Assembly: GCA_030549775.1 (NCBI GenBank)
Contig: CM060174.1
Location: 23,486,693 to 23,550,692, forward strand
Direction of reading: 5' to 3'
DNA from: Tamarix chinensis
Taxonomy: Eukaryota; Streptophyta; Magnoliopsida; Caryophyllales; Tamaricaceae
DNA length: 64,000 nt
The notes under the pieces: generated by a model
Seen by the model: only the letters and a program-made list of their open reading frames with translations
Told to the model about the DNA's origin: nothing
Databases searched by the model: none
Program-made: the position numbers and the translations under genes
Shown: in pieces, positions 1 to 10,734 of the stretch
How the letters are laid out: the number at the start of each line of letters is the position of its first letter
How positions within the stretch are numbered: position 1 is the stretch's first letter

Positions 1-199
1 ATTGTTTCAATTAAATTGTCATTTGTGTACTTTGTTGTTTAAGTCTTTGGTTGGCTCAGCCTTGTATTTCATATAAGAAAAATGGTGGACATCTATCTTA
101 TGTCAAGTATATTAGTAACATCCCATTTTTCTATGTATTTTCTGCTTTCACAACATGTTTTGATGAAATTATTTGGTAGTGAAAAATATTGGTGTTACA
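1..199 (+). repeat. 3' end of a family-A long LTR, cut by the window edge
   Basis: The segment ends in GGTGTTACA at 191-199. It aligns by eye with the last 200 bp of the LTRs ending at 14274 and 45991: a 'ttttagccttgtat' block, then a 'catctatcttatgtcaagta' block, then an inner GTAACATCCCATTTTTC arm at 115-131. No primer-binding site follows position 199, so this is either a 3' LTR or a solo LTR. The 5' part lies outside the window. Confidence 0.7.
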
Positions 200-685
200 T
201 AATAAACCCCAACTATCCCTAATTTTGATAAGTTCTTATTATTATTAATTCTTTCCGCAATCAATAGCCACCTAAACAATTCAGCATATAATGGTAAGTT
301 CCTCAACTGAAAGTCAACTTTCACAAAACCATTAGTTGCATATCTATTGACATATGGTAGCTTATCAATAGATCACATGAAGAACATTCCTTTTAGTTTA
401 GCCCACCAAACTGGTTTCTTCTAGGTGTAGCATCAACTTGCATATCCATTTATTGGCCATAAATATTATCTTCCCACTAGAAGAATAGTATGTACTAATT
501 TGACTTCCATATCCAATCATGGTCCTACTAATATACCAACTCACCTATCATGGCATCTTTCTAAATACTTAGTTTTAAGATTATTGTAAAAGAGATTTCC
601 ATAGTGCTTGCCCCATCTAACGGTCTAAATAGATTTAGATCTTATCTCCATCTTATAGTTGCAAACCTACCCTATCCTATAAGAA
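200..685. other. Spacer without a recognised gene
   Basis: AT-rich sequence between two LTR remnants. On the reverse strand one frame stays open for about 50 codons across roughly 230-400, with no start codon or motif I recognise. It could be a fragment of an element's coding region or chance. Confidence 0.3.
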
Positions 686-3600
686 TATAGCACCCCATTT
701 TCATGAACTATTTTTTGTCTTTAAAATAGGTTTTGCATATATCAAAAAAATGAAAACTTAGGGTGTTACGCCACATCCAACATAGATAATCTCCATACCT
801 GATCTATGCTGAGTGCACATATAAAAGTAATTCATATCTAAAGATTAGTTAGGGAAAGTACTTGATCCCATAATAATACGAGATTAAAAAATAGAAGAAA
901 AATGAATAAAGATGAAAGAAATAGAGGACTAAGATTTCATAAATGGTATGCTTAGATAAACATATGCTCGACCAAATAAAATTCACTCACTACATGCATC
1001 GCATCAAAAGCATCAAATCAATAATTACCTAGACATCAATATTTGGGTCGTCTGCTGGCGGGAATGAGCAACACTAATGAAAAAGAGGGGTAGTAAATTA
1101 TGTATTGAGTAAGATAAGAAAATACATCAGCATAATAAGGCATATAGAGAAAATATAAATCATGTAACAAGATAGATATTATAAATTTATGAACTCCTCA
1201 TGATACAATACGACTTAGGAGAAACAATATTAGAATTCGTACTTAGACAATTATACATATTCAATTACTTAATCATATTCAAACCACAAATCCACTTGTA
1301 TTATTTCTACTCCTATTTACCTTGCAAATGGGAAAAAAAGAGTCAAAATCATTTCCTCTTTCAATATCACTTTGCAGCCCTCTTGCCCCTATAGATGGGA
1401 GATGAGAACCAAATTAAGGTAAAACATACCTAATAGCCACTTGTTATAATACACTTAAATTTTAATTTTATCCAAAGAAAATATAGAAAATATTGGGGTT
1501 ACACTACAACCAACATGGAGAGAGGTATGATTAATACATAACCCATACCAATTGCAAGGCTAAAAGAACTCAAACATGAAGATTAGATATGGTTAGCACT
1601 AAATATAGGGTCAAGACAAAACCAATAGAAAATAATAAGAGAGGAAGAAAGAGAATTAAATGCAATATAGAAATAATTTACAAAACTTGATGTACAAAAA
1701 GAGAAAAAAAAAAAAAACAAAAACATAACTAGATTAAGGACATCAAATAGCCGAAACAAACACTCTGACCTAACCTAAGTTATTGCATCTATTAAGAAAA
1801 CTTACAAGATTAAAACTACCCATTGAATAGGCAAGAGACCATCAAATGGAACCCATTATTATAATGATACTTAGTAAACCCACTAGATAACACTCATCAT
1901 GAAAAGGTTACATGGATGCACATAGAAGGTGTCATAATGATATCTTGTCATGAACATTGTGAAGTATGCATGCGATAATAGAATATAAATATCTTTAAGA
2001 CCACATGATCATCATACCAACACATTTAATCAATTTACAACCATTAAAGAATCCTATCATAACCATATCTAAAAACAAGTTCAACATGATTCATAACCAT
2101 TAGGGTAGTGAACTAAGGAAAATACCAACCATACATAATAACTAATTACCAATAAATTTAAAAGAAGATAAGATAACCCGGAGACATATAAAGTACATCA
2201 GTCATATTAGTGCATAAGGAAACACATTACGCTCCATCCAAACCATCAAACCATTTTATATAAAACCCCAAGGGCATTGCAATAAGGCAACTATAACTCA
2301 TAATATAAATATCATGGATAGGGCACAAAGGAAACTACTGAACCAATAGTCTAAATCATACTAAAGGCCATCAACAAGTTAATTCCCTTTTTATTTACAT
2401 TACTCAAGGGGATACAAGATGTAACTTAAAGACATATAAATTACATCTATCATACTAGCACACTTAAGGAAACATAGTACCCTCCCAGCCATACAACTTG
2501 GATACGTATAAAGTACATTGGTCATACTAGCATATTAAGATAACACATTACCCTCCTACCTAGGTCACTTAATCCTTTAGTATCAATACCTTATACAAAG
2601 GCCATAGGTTACTAATAGAGTATACTAAGGCCTTAATAGAATACTAAGGAACACCAATGAAACCAAATCAAGGACTACCACATCATCTTTAAGGTAGCTA
2701 ATCCTATGAATAAAATACTCTTAAATCTTGAGCTCTTACACTTTAGATATAAGCAATTTATTTGGTGATCATAAATACCGCATAATACATACACGATATG
2801 CATTTCCATACTTATAAAATTTTATTTAATTTAAAGTATTCAAGTTAACCCGAGGGTCAAAGGTCTAACCAAAGTCAAAGTTAATATTGAGATAAACCTA
2901 AAAATCCACTAAAGTCATTCTAGTCCAAGTATTCACACATTTAGTCATAACGAGACATCAATAACCAAATGCCATTATATGTTATTTACATATTAATGTC
3001 TCACTTTAATCCCAAATGTTATTAGAATTGATTAATGTTCAGGACATATCTAAATAACATTAAAATAAAAAATATGACATAAAATTATAATTTTGGAAAA
3101 TTTTTAGGATAGCAAAAGTACTATACACCCCTAAAGCACATTTAAGCTTGTTTAGCACATAAAACCCTAATCATGCATATCTAGCATACCATATTTCACA
3201 TAATTCTCATACTCAACATAATATAGCAAGTACTAGGTATAAATGCTAGAAAATTATAGATTCAATGTGAAAATATAAAATACCCCTAGAGCATTAAAAA
3301 AATTATATCATTCAAAAATATGCTTATATAAGCTCAAATCTGAACAAATCATTATCAAACTTTAAGTAAAACATGTGAGTAATCTAATGATAAGCTTTAA
3401 AATAGCAAATGAGGCTTTGACCGGGAAAAAATTACCCTTAGCTAAGCTACCCCTATGACACATGTATAAATATTTCTCATATACAATCCGATATGCTATT
3501 ATACCTATATATTTTTTTTAAAACATAATTTAAGTGTGACCTTATATAAACTCACATGGTCACATGCACAGTGAAAATAATAACAATCCATGGTGCATGC

Positions 3601-4724
3601 ATATTTTCATAGGATTACAAGGAAGAATAAACTACACTCAAGCATAACATAGGAAGCCCTAAACATACTAGCACTTACTTTTTACTTATTTAGTAGGAAC
3701 ATATAGGATACCTCTTTCCAAGAAAAATAACAAAAAGAATAAGGACAAAGAGCCACCAAAAGCTCTAACTATCAAGCTAACTTTTTTCTTATGAAAACAC
3801 AAGACCTAAAAAAATAATTATAATCTACTACAATAAACTCCAAGACAATAATAATAACCTAAATAAATAAATAAAAGAGAGGAACACCCAAGATATAGGT
3901 GGCAGAGTAGGAGGGAATCAAAAAGATGAAGGAACTTTAATTTTTTCCAAATCTAGTACCCTTATACTTAAGAAAAATAGAATAGGGCTAGATAAAAAAA
4001 TTAGAGGAAGTAAAGCAAGCAAAGAACATGGAGAAAAGAGGGATATGAGGTTTGGTTTCAAAAATAAGAACAAAAGGTGTTCTTTAACGCTTAAAAAATC
4101 TCAAAGAGAGCCAAAATGCACAAGGATAATAAAATAATAAAGGAAATGGAGGCATAAAGAGGGGGATCAATTCAAAAATCAATAAAAGGGAGAGAGAAGG
4201 AGTTGGCCAACACCTTCCTTCTTTTACACTTGAATGAAGGGTTGAGTGTAAATATAAGGTGTAAGAAAATGGTTAAGAGGCAAGGTAAGGTGAGTATGGC
4301 TAAGACATTAGGCAAAGGTAAGATAATAAGCAATGATATAATTCCAAGGTAAGGGAAGGTTAAATAGGATGAAGGCAGGACCCACAAAGAAATAGAAATA
4401 TAAATGCATGAAAAATTAACTTTGGTTTATGTTTGGTCGATAGTTAGTTGGTTGTCCAACAGTCCAACACCCCTATTGCTATCTTTTCTGCGTTGACATC
4501 TGATTATTTAACTTATTGGCTCTGGTTAATCTCTAAATAACAAAAACCTTAATAGTCTAATTTTAATCTAACTAACCTAATCCATCTTCCACCCCGACCC
4601 AAACACACATATGTAATACATCAAACACATATTATTTACCAATTATATCTATGATCAGATTCAGATAACATATCAAGTTACTATTATGTTCTTAATGAGT
4701 TTTTCTAGAAAATAGGGTATTAAA
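686..4724 (-). repeat. Decayed long LTR, reverse strand
   Basis: The left edge reads TATAGCACCCC (686), a decayed form of the TGTAACACCCC that marks the 3' end of reverse-strand LTRs here. An inverted arm GGGTGTTAC follows at 761-769, as in the better copy at 36995. The right edge reads AGGGTATTA near 4714-4722, matching the reversed LTR start TGTAATACCCC. The length of about 4.0 kb fits the other LTRs. A GGGAATGAGCAAC block near 1060 matches a block found in the other LTRs. I see no target-site duplication. Several reverse-strand reading frames in it are short and look meaningless. Confidence 0.5.
2181..2558. repeat. Three degenerate copies of a roughly 60-bp motif inside the LTR
   Basis: Copies at about 2181-2238, 2430-2490 and 2499-2558 share the pattern 'acatataaagtacat', then 'catactagc', then 'aaacacattaccctcc'. 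The first is separated from the second by about 190 bp. The position in the LTR resembles that of the hairpin repeats in the family-B LTRs, but the CCAC/GTGG arms are not visible here. Confidence 0.55.
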
Positions 4725-4993
4725 GTATAAAAAGCTACTCTTTAAGTATTTGTACCCCCAATTGACTAATGGCTCAAACTTATATAGATTAAATTAGGCT
4801 CTTTTAATTCTAATAAATTTATGTCACTATATATAATAACTTACTTTTACTTTAACACTTGAAATCACTTTGATCTTGAATCATGTGATCTTCCACTTTA
4901 AATATTAATGTTTTATCAGATCTTTAGTTAAATAGTTAAAAATCCATTTGGAAAGAATAGTCTATAGCAATGACATGTTGTCATTATAGATAT

Positions 4994-5265
4994 TGTAACA
5001 CTCCGACTCAATACAACCATACAAGGGCTACCTTGGAGCGCTTTTAGATTGATTGGCTGACCCCACAAATCAACATGAGTCTTTTTAGTGTACTTGATCC
5101 TCATTCACAAACTTATTGAGAAATTTTTAGAAAGTTTCTGAAAATTCCCAGAAGGGTTACCCATATTAAAGTTGCTCCACGACCGGCATGCTTAACTGCA
5201 AAGTTCTTGGGATAAAATCACCAAAAGGATAGTATACCATGTTGATGTAAGTAGCCAGATCAATC
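4994..5265 (-). mobile_element. Cassandra-type LTR with 5S rRNA-like core, reverse strand, 5'-truncated
   Basis: Read on the reverse strand, this matches the solo LTR at 51940-52232 from 'gattgatctggctac' to the terminal GTGTTACA (position 4994). The internal region resembles the 3' two thirds of plant 5S rRNA: the box A-like word CAGTTAAGCATGC lies at 5186-5198 (reverse complement). The first 35 bp or so of the LTR are missing. Cassandra elements are known non-autonomous TRIMs whose LTRs carry a 5S rRNA-like sequence with a Pol III promoter; the assignment rests on that combination. Confidence 0.75.
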
Positions 5266-5271
5266 TATGTA

Positions 5272-5569
5272 CGTAATACCCCAAATTGAGCGGAGTGCTA
5301 TAGGGATTAATAAGATTACTTATATCAACATGGTATATTAGTGATTCCATCCTACGAACTTCATAATTAAGCGTGCTAGCCATGGAGTAATTTTTAGGAT
5401 GGGTGACCTTCTTAGAAAATTTCAGAAATTTTCTTAAAGTTACTCAGGAAGTGCGTGAGTGAGGACAAAGCATGCTCAAAGGACTCGTGTTGATTGGCAA
5501 GCTCAATAGATCAATCCGAAAGCGCTATAAGGTAGCCCTCGTATGGACGTATCGAATCGGGGTGTTATA
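5272..5569 (+). mobile_element. Cassandra-type LTR with 5S rRNA-like core, forward strand
   Basis: It starts CGTAATACCCC at 5272 (first T changed to C) and ends GGGGTGTTATA at 5569, parallel to the solo LTR at 51940-52232. The 5S-like part holds a box A-like AATTAAGCGTGCT at 5365-5377 and a box C-like GGATGGGTGACC at 5397-5408, the latter matching plant 5S rRNA closely. It lies head to head with the reverse copy at 4994-5265, with only 6 bp between them. No clear target-site duplication flanks the pair. Confidence 0.8.
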
Positions 5570-6122
5570 GTTATCATTGCTAAAAAAATTATTAAGGGAT
5601 AAAACCTCACTTTAGAAATTCTTTCTTTAAAAATAATAAAATAAGTATGTGACCTACAACATTGAAATTTCATTTTTGTAAATCAAATAATTAAAAAAAA
5701 TCATTAAAGAGGAAAGATGAACTAAAATTTTATTGCTCAATGTGACATAATTTCTTGGAAATACAACTAATGACTTTTTAATCTATAGATGTGACTTTTT
5801 TCATGGTTGAAACACATCTCTTCATAATACCTAGCCTATTCATGTTTGAATGGATTCATCTTTTTCCCTTCTCCTCCATTACAACTTCCTCATCTTTTTT
5901 TCTTCATTTTTCCTCAATTAGGTGTTTCTATTATCTAACCTTATAATTTTTGTTTCATTAAAATTTTACTTCAATTTGTACTAATTATTAGATATAAAAT
6001 TATAGAAAACTAAGAGAAAAGAGCTATGTTGTTGCCACTACTCTATCATTAACACCTTTACTCCATCTCTTATGTTGGACCAACATTACTCTATCTTTGT
6101 CTCCGTGCCTCTACTATGTTGC
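5570..6122. other. AT-rich spacer, nothing recognised
   Basis: Low-complexity A/T-rich sequence between the Cassandra pair and the family-B solo LTR. It is probably the same original sequence that resumes at 10289. No reading frame, repeat or motif that I can support. Confidence 0.4.
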
Positions 6123-6429
6123 TGAAATACCCCAAAATCCTAATTTCTGAAATTATGGCCAAATAAGGAATTAGTAGGGAAATTAAACATATAAATATAT
6201 TTACTTAAAATGTGGAGAATTAATTAAGGTAAATTAAGAGGAAAATAATAAAGAATTAATTGAAAGAAAATTTGGGTATTTTCCTAATTAGTATGGAGGT
6301 TAAGGAAATTTATCTAAAATAGTCTAAACTAAGCAATAAGGGAATTTATTTAATATTTTATAAATATTAATTTTCTAAACAGCCCAAGAATATTCTAAAT
6401 AATTTATGCAAAATCCAAAACCCTATATA

Positions 6430-7680
6430 AACCTTTTTCTTTTTCTTTTCCTTCCTTTTCCTTTCTTTCTTTTCTTTTTTTTTTACTCATTTCCCCGTCG
6501 GTTGGGCCTTTCTTCCCGCGGCCCAACCTTTCTTCCTTCCTTTCTCCCTTTCCGCCGCCCAACGTCGTCTGTTGGTCGTCGTGCGCACAATACGTTGCGT
6601 TTTGCCCTTAGAGCCGTTGAAATGTCGCTTCATCTAAACGACCTTATGACCATTGCCAGCCTGTGACGTGACGCTGCGTTTTCCTTCCACAACCCCCAAT
6701 ACGCTGCGTTTGACTTACGGATTTTATATCCGTTGCCAAACCGGCCGTTCCACCCTATTTTATTTTCCTCCTAGACCGCTGGTCCAGGAGTCGTCTTCTT
6801 CCTCCCCTCTCGCACGGGTCTGCGCCTGTCACCTGTCGCCTGCCGCCTGCCGTCTCGTGTCCTCCCCCTGCCATTTCCGTCCCTTTCTTCCCCAATTCGA
6901 CCCAGCACTCCCTCACGGGTCCTCCCACCCCTTCCTTTTTTCCTGAAAACAGCCAAACGTACTCTGCAAATCGTAGGGCATGAGACGCTGCCACCGACGG
7001 CCGGCCACCTGCCGCGCCTGTCCCACATGCCACCTCCTTTCCCTTCGTCGTTCCCCCCCATGGCCTATAAATACCCCCACCCGAACGGCCACAGCAAGTC
7101 CCTCCCTTGGACCTTGCTGAAACCCTGTTCTGCCGCCGCCAGAACAGACGCCATTTCCGCCGCCGAAACCACCGCTACTTGCCAAATTCCTCCTTGCGCC
7201 ACCTCCCACACAATCAAACAACCGTTTTTGCGCTTCCTGCCCCGCACGAGCCACCACAATCGTGCGAAGGTGCCACCCCGAAAAAAACGCCACTGCCGCC
7301 TTATGCCACCCTCTGCCGCCACCTCCGCCGTAATTAACCCCCGTTCCACCTCCCAAAGTGACCACCAGTTCCTCCCCTACCTGCCCATACCATCCTTACT
7401 CCCTGCCTCCTTCTCCACCAACCTCCACCATCTTCCACCACCCTCCTCCACTTTCGGATGCCGCGTCTACCACCGCGCGCCGCCACCTTTCTCACGCCAC
7501 CACCCTCATTCCACTCCCCTCTCCCTACTGTCTCCTCTCCCACATCAAACTCCCCCTTTTCTCCTCCCATCTATCCACCATCTTTTCCTCTCTTCTCCTC
7601 CCCCATCGCCGGCGTCGTCGCTGCCACGCGCCGCCGCAGACCACCACCGACCCTAGGTGGTCTTCCACTCATCCCAAGCC
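6430..7680 (+). other. C/T- and GC-rich block inside the solo LTR
   Basis: About 1.2 kb rich in C and T on the forward strand, with many CCGCC, CCACC and CTCC runs, in sharp contrast to the AT-rich surroundings. It gives several overlapping open frames on both strands (for example 7027-7656) that are proline- and serine-rich or glycine-rich and show no domain. I read it as promoter and leader sequence of the LTR, not as a gene. Confidence 0.6.
7066..7073 (+). promoter_or_regulatory. Probable TATA box of the family-B LTR promoter
   Basis: TATAAATA followed by C-rich sequence, about 940 bp into the LTR. A second candidate, TATATAAA, lies at 6424-6431. A start site about 30 bp downstream would begin transcription near 7100; this is inference from spacing. 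Confidence 0.5.
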
Positions 7681-7684
7681 TTAA

Positions 7685-8095
7685 ACCATTATTCTTATTA
7701 TTCTTATTATTATTGTTATTATTCTTTTATTATTATTATTATTATTATTATTACTCTTATTATCATCATCATTTCTAATATTGTGACTTCTGATATTAAA
7801 GTTACCATTTTTACCATACTAACATACCTTGGAACCCTAACTTCTATTATACTCAACTTTAGTTTTATTTTTATAAGTATTAATATTAACAACGCTATTA
7901 CTATTATTATTATTATTATTATCTCTATAATCTTACTAAAGTTATGATTATTAATACCTAACCATGCTGGGTTGTTGTTATTGTTATTATTACTGCTAGG
8001 GTTATTATTGTTATTATTACTAATATTACCATCCTTATTAGTATTATTACTATTATTAGCTCTTACTATTACTACTACTATCACTATTTTCCTAT
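7685..8095. repeat. ATT/TAT-rich simple repeat block
   Basis: Interrupted (ATT)n and (TTA)n runs, strongest at 7685-7760, 7895-7925 and 7970-8060. Open frames here are strings of I, Y and N and are not genes. Confidence 0.8.
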
Positions 8096-8276
8096 AGTTA
8101 GCATAAAGGGTAATATGAGTTGGGAATATAAGGATGACCGAAAATAAATGGGAAGTGAGACCACTAAGGGGGATATGAGGTTGACCTAAGTACCTCATGA
8201 TCTATGAGAGAAGATTTAAGTGGGAGGAATGTCCGAAATAAATGAGAGTTGGGAACCATGCATGGGAGTCTTGAAG

Positions 8277-8770
8277 TTTGTATGGTGGTATTAGTGATTT
8301 CATGGTGGTATTAATGGCTTATGGTGGTATTAGGGTTATCATGGTGGTGTTAATGGTTTGGTTGTATTAATATTTGTATAGTGGTATTAGTGATTTTATG
8401 GTGGTATTAATGGCTTATGGTGGTATTAGGGTTTGCGTGGTGGTGTTATGGTTTGTATGGTGGTATTAATGTTCTATGGCGGTATTAATGGTTGCATGGT
8501 GGTATTAATGGCTGCATGATGATATTAGGGTTTGCACAGTGGTATTAATGGCTTATGGTGGTATTAGGGCTCGCATGGTGGTATTAGGGTCTGTATGGTG
8601 GTATTAGTGATTTCATGGTAGTATTAATGGCTTATGGTGGTATTAGGGTTTGCATGGTTGTGTTATTGTTTGGTGGTATTAATGTTTGTATGGTGGTATT
8701 AGGGTCTACATGGTGGAGTTAGGGTTTTGCATGGGAGTTGATGATTGTATGGGATTTAGGGTTTGTATGA
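8277..8770. repeat. Minisatellite, about 20-bp unit, roughly 22 copies
   Basis: Units follow ATGGTGGTATTA plus 6-8 variable bases such as 'gggtttgc', 'atggctt' or 'gtgatttc'. The array sits inside the LTR, upstream of the hairpin arrays. Units alternate between 'agggtt' and 'aatggc' forms, which hints at a two-unit higher-order repeat. Confidence 0.85.
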
Positions 8771-9289
8771 AAAGTTTAAGAGGTTGCATGGGATGTGTAA
8801 CGTTTGCGTGGGAGCAAAATTTATGGATGAAAGGTTGATTTGGGATGTAAGAAAGGAGATGCAAGTATGATCTGGGTGTTTAACTGTTTTGGATGGAGAA
8901 TAGTATATGGAGTATTATAAGGGTATGGAGGAGTCAGAATTAGGGTTAGGAGTGATTAACTCTGGGTTGTCGTGATTAAGTAGGGTTGGAGTAGCTAATT
9001 GTGATTTGTTGAGGATAATTAAGGTTTAGGATGGCTAAGTATGGTTGTTATGGTAAAATAGGGTTAAGAGTGGGTAACCACGGTTTGGTGTGGACAATTA
9101 GGGTCAGTTATGGCTGCTTAGAGTTGTTGGTGTTATCATGTGTAATTATTGATTAAAGTGTAGTTATGAGTGTGGGATTTTATTAGTTGTGATGTGTACA
9201 GTATAAAGAAAATGATTTATGCATGTCAAGGGTGTGATGTGATTTAATAAGACACTGATAAGACATTAATCACGTAAAGCGAAAGACGT

Positions 9290-9690
9290 TGAGTCGAGCC
9301 CATGATCTGGTCCACCGACTATAATAGTGGATCAGAGGCGTTCTACCCTGTGCGTTTATTTTCCGCTCCACCGGCTATAATAGTGGATCAGAGGCATTCT
9401 GCCTTGTGCGTTATGTTCCAGTCCACCGGCTATAATAGTGGGGGATCTTGTGCTTGACAAACCAAACGAATAAGTTAATCCATGGGGAAGATACTAAGTA
9501 CTTAAAGCGAAACACCATGTGAGTCGGGGCCATGATCCGGTCCACCGGCTATAATAGTGGATCAGAGGCGTTTTGCCCTATGCGTTTATTTTCCCGGTCC
9601 ACCGGCTATAATAGTGGATCAGAGGCGTTCTGCCCTGTGCGTATATTTTTCGGTCCACCGGCTATAATAGTGGGGCTCCCGCACTTACAT
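9290..9690. repeat. Two blocks of three CCAC...GTGG hairpin repeats
   Basis: The word CCACCGGCTATAATAGTGG occurs at about 9312 (with one change), 9368, 9423, 9542, 9599 and 9655. Each can fold with CCAC and GTGG as arms. Most units continue 'atcagaggcgttctgccc'. Each block of three is preceded by a related flank ('taaagcgaaa' to 'catgatc'), so the block of about 230 bp is itself tandemly repeated. Confidence 0.9.
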
Positions 9691-10288
9691 GGATTATTAA
9701 AGAATATGTGTGAAATGTGGTAAGGCATGTTACTTTTATGATTGTGCTATGTGTGTTATGTGGTATGATTGTATGCTTGGCCTTAGCGCACCTGCACCCT
9801 TACTCAGTATTGGACCCGTACTGATACTACCTTGATTGAATGGGTCTTGTGATGATCCACCGATGGTGGGGAGCAGACCTCCTATGCAGGTTTGATCAGT
9901 TACTAGTTTGGGGTGGAAGGCTTGACTTGAGTGAGTAGGCGATCCGGATATTGGTCCATTGGGATCTGTTTTATTTAGCTATATTTTGTACTACGCTTCT
10001 TGTTTTGAAACCATACTCTTAAGTTGCAATCTTAACGATATTTTAACTGTTATTGACTCGCGGTTTTCGTGAATGGTCTATTTTAACTATGGACCTATGT
10101 TTCGATGACTCTTACTTAACGATTGTTTAGTTTAGCCTTAGCACTTAGTATCGGAACGGTAGGAGTGAACCAGTCTGGTACTAAGTGTGGTGGTAATGCC
10201 CCCAAGTTTATGGTTTTAATTCTTTCGCTTCCACTAAAACCTTTGTCTTAAACGGAATTTTTCCATAGTAAATTTTGGGGGTGTTACA

Positions 10289-10734
10289 GTTTCCCATTCT
10301 TTGGTTTCTCTAATCTATTTCCAAACTATATGGCTTTATTATCCACTTGCTATCCATATCCCAAAATATGATTATTAGTTTTTTTAGCTGAATATTGATA
10401 TTATTAAATCCTGATGCTTCCTTGAAGTTTATATGATTTGATAACAAATTCCATTTCCTTTTTTGCTCTTATTCTTGAAGTGTATGTGGTATATTGTTAG
10501 TGTACATAATAATTTTCTTTTTTATTTTCCTATTTTTGTGCACGGAAGGCTTGAAATTTAGGTATATAGGGTATTGAATACATTTATATTGATTTATACT
10601 ACTAGGGAATTTAATTTAGTTTAATGTCAAACTTAAAAATATTTTATCACAATATCGACAATAATTTTAGAGTATATATTACATGTTGCTTTCACAACTT
10701 CAAAAGTGATTTCTAATTATTTTCATAGTATAAG
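10289..10734. other. Spacer, nothing recognised
   Basis: AT-rich sequence between the family-B solo LTR and the next family-A LTR. It is probably the continuation of 5570-6122 from before the solo LTR inserted. I see no gene or repeat. Confidence 0.4.

Larger units (their letters stand above)
6123..10288 (+). mobile_element. Family-B solo LTR of a Ty3/Gypsy element (4.2 kb)
   Basis: It starts TGAAATACCCC at 6123 and ends GGGGGTGTTACA at 10288. The flanking 5-mers are GTTGC (6118-6122) and GTTTC (10289-10293), a target-site duplication with one mismatch. No primer-binding site or coding sequence follows, so this is a solo LTR. Parts in order: AT-rich start; pyrimidine/GC-rich block 6430-7680; ATT-rich block 7685-8095; minisatellite 8277-8770; a looser 25-bp repeat 8930-9130; hairpin arrays 9290-9690; terminal stem-loop 10193-10288. 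The layout parallels the LTR at 55733-59467. Confidence 0.8.

Noticed and set aside
4994..5569. Head-to-head pair as two LTRs of one full Cassandra element
   Set aside because: LTRs of one element are in direct orientation with a primer-binding site and polypurine tract between them; these are inverted with 6 bp between.
7027..7656. Open frame of 209 codons and overlapping frames on the other strand
   Set aside because: Produced by the C/T-rich, stop-poor LTR leader. No domain; composition is Pro/Ser or Gly/Arg rich and frames overlap on both strands.
8277..8770. CRISPR-like array of regular repeats
   Set aside because: Units are contiguous 20-mers without distinct spacers, inside a plant LTR. 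It is a minisatellite.
9290..9690. CRISPR-like array or attenuator-like hairpins
   Set aside because: The intervals between units are themselves repeated sequence, and the context is a plant retrotransposon LTR.
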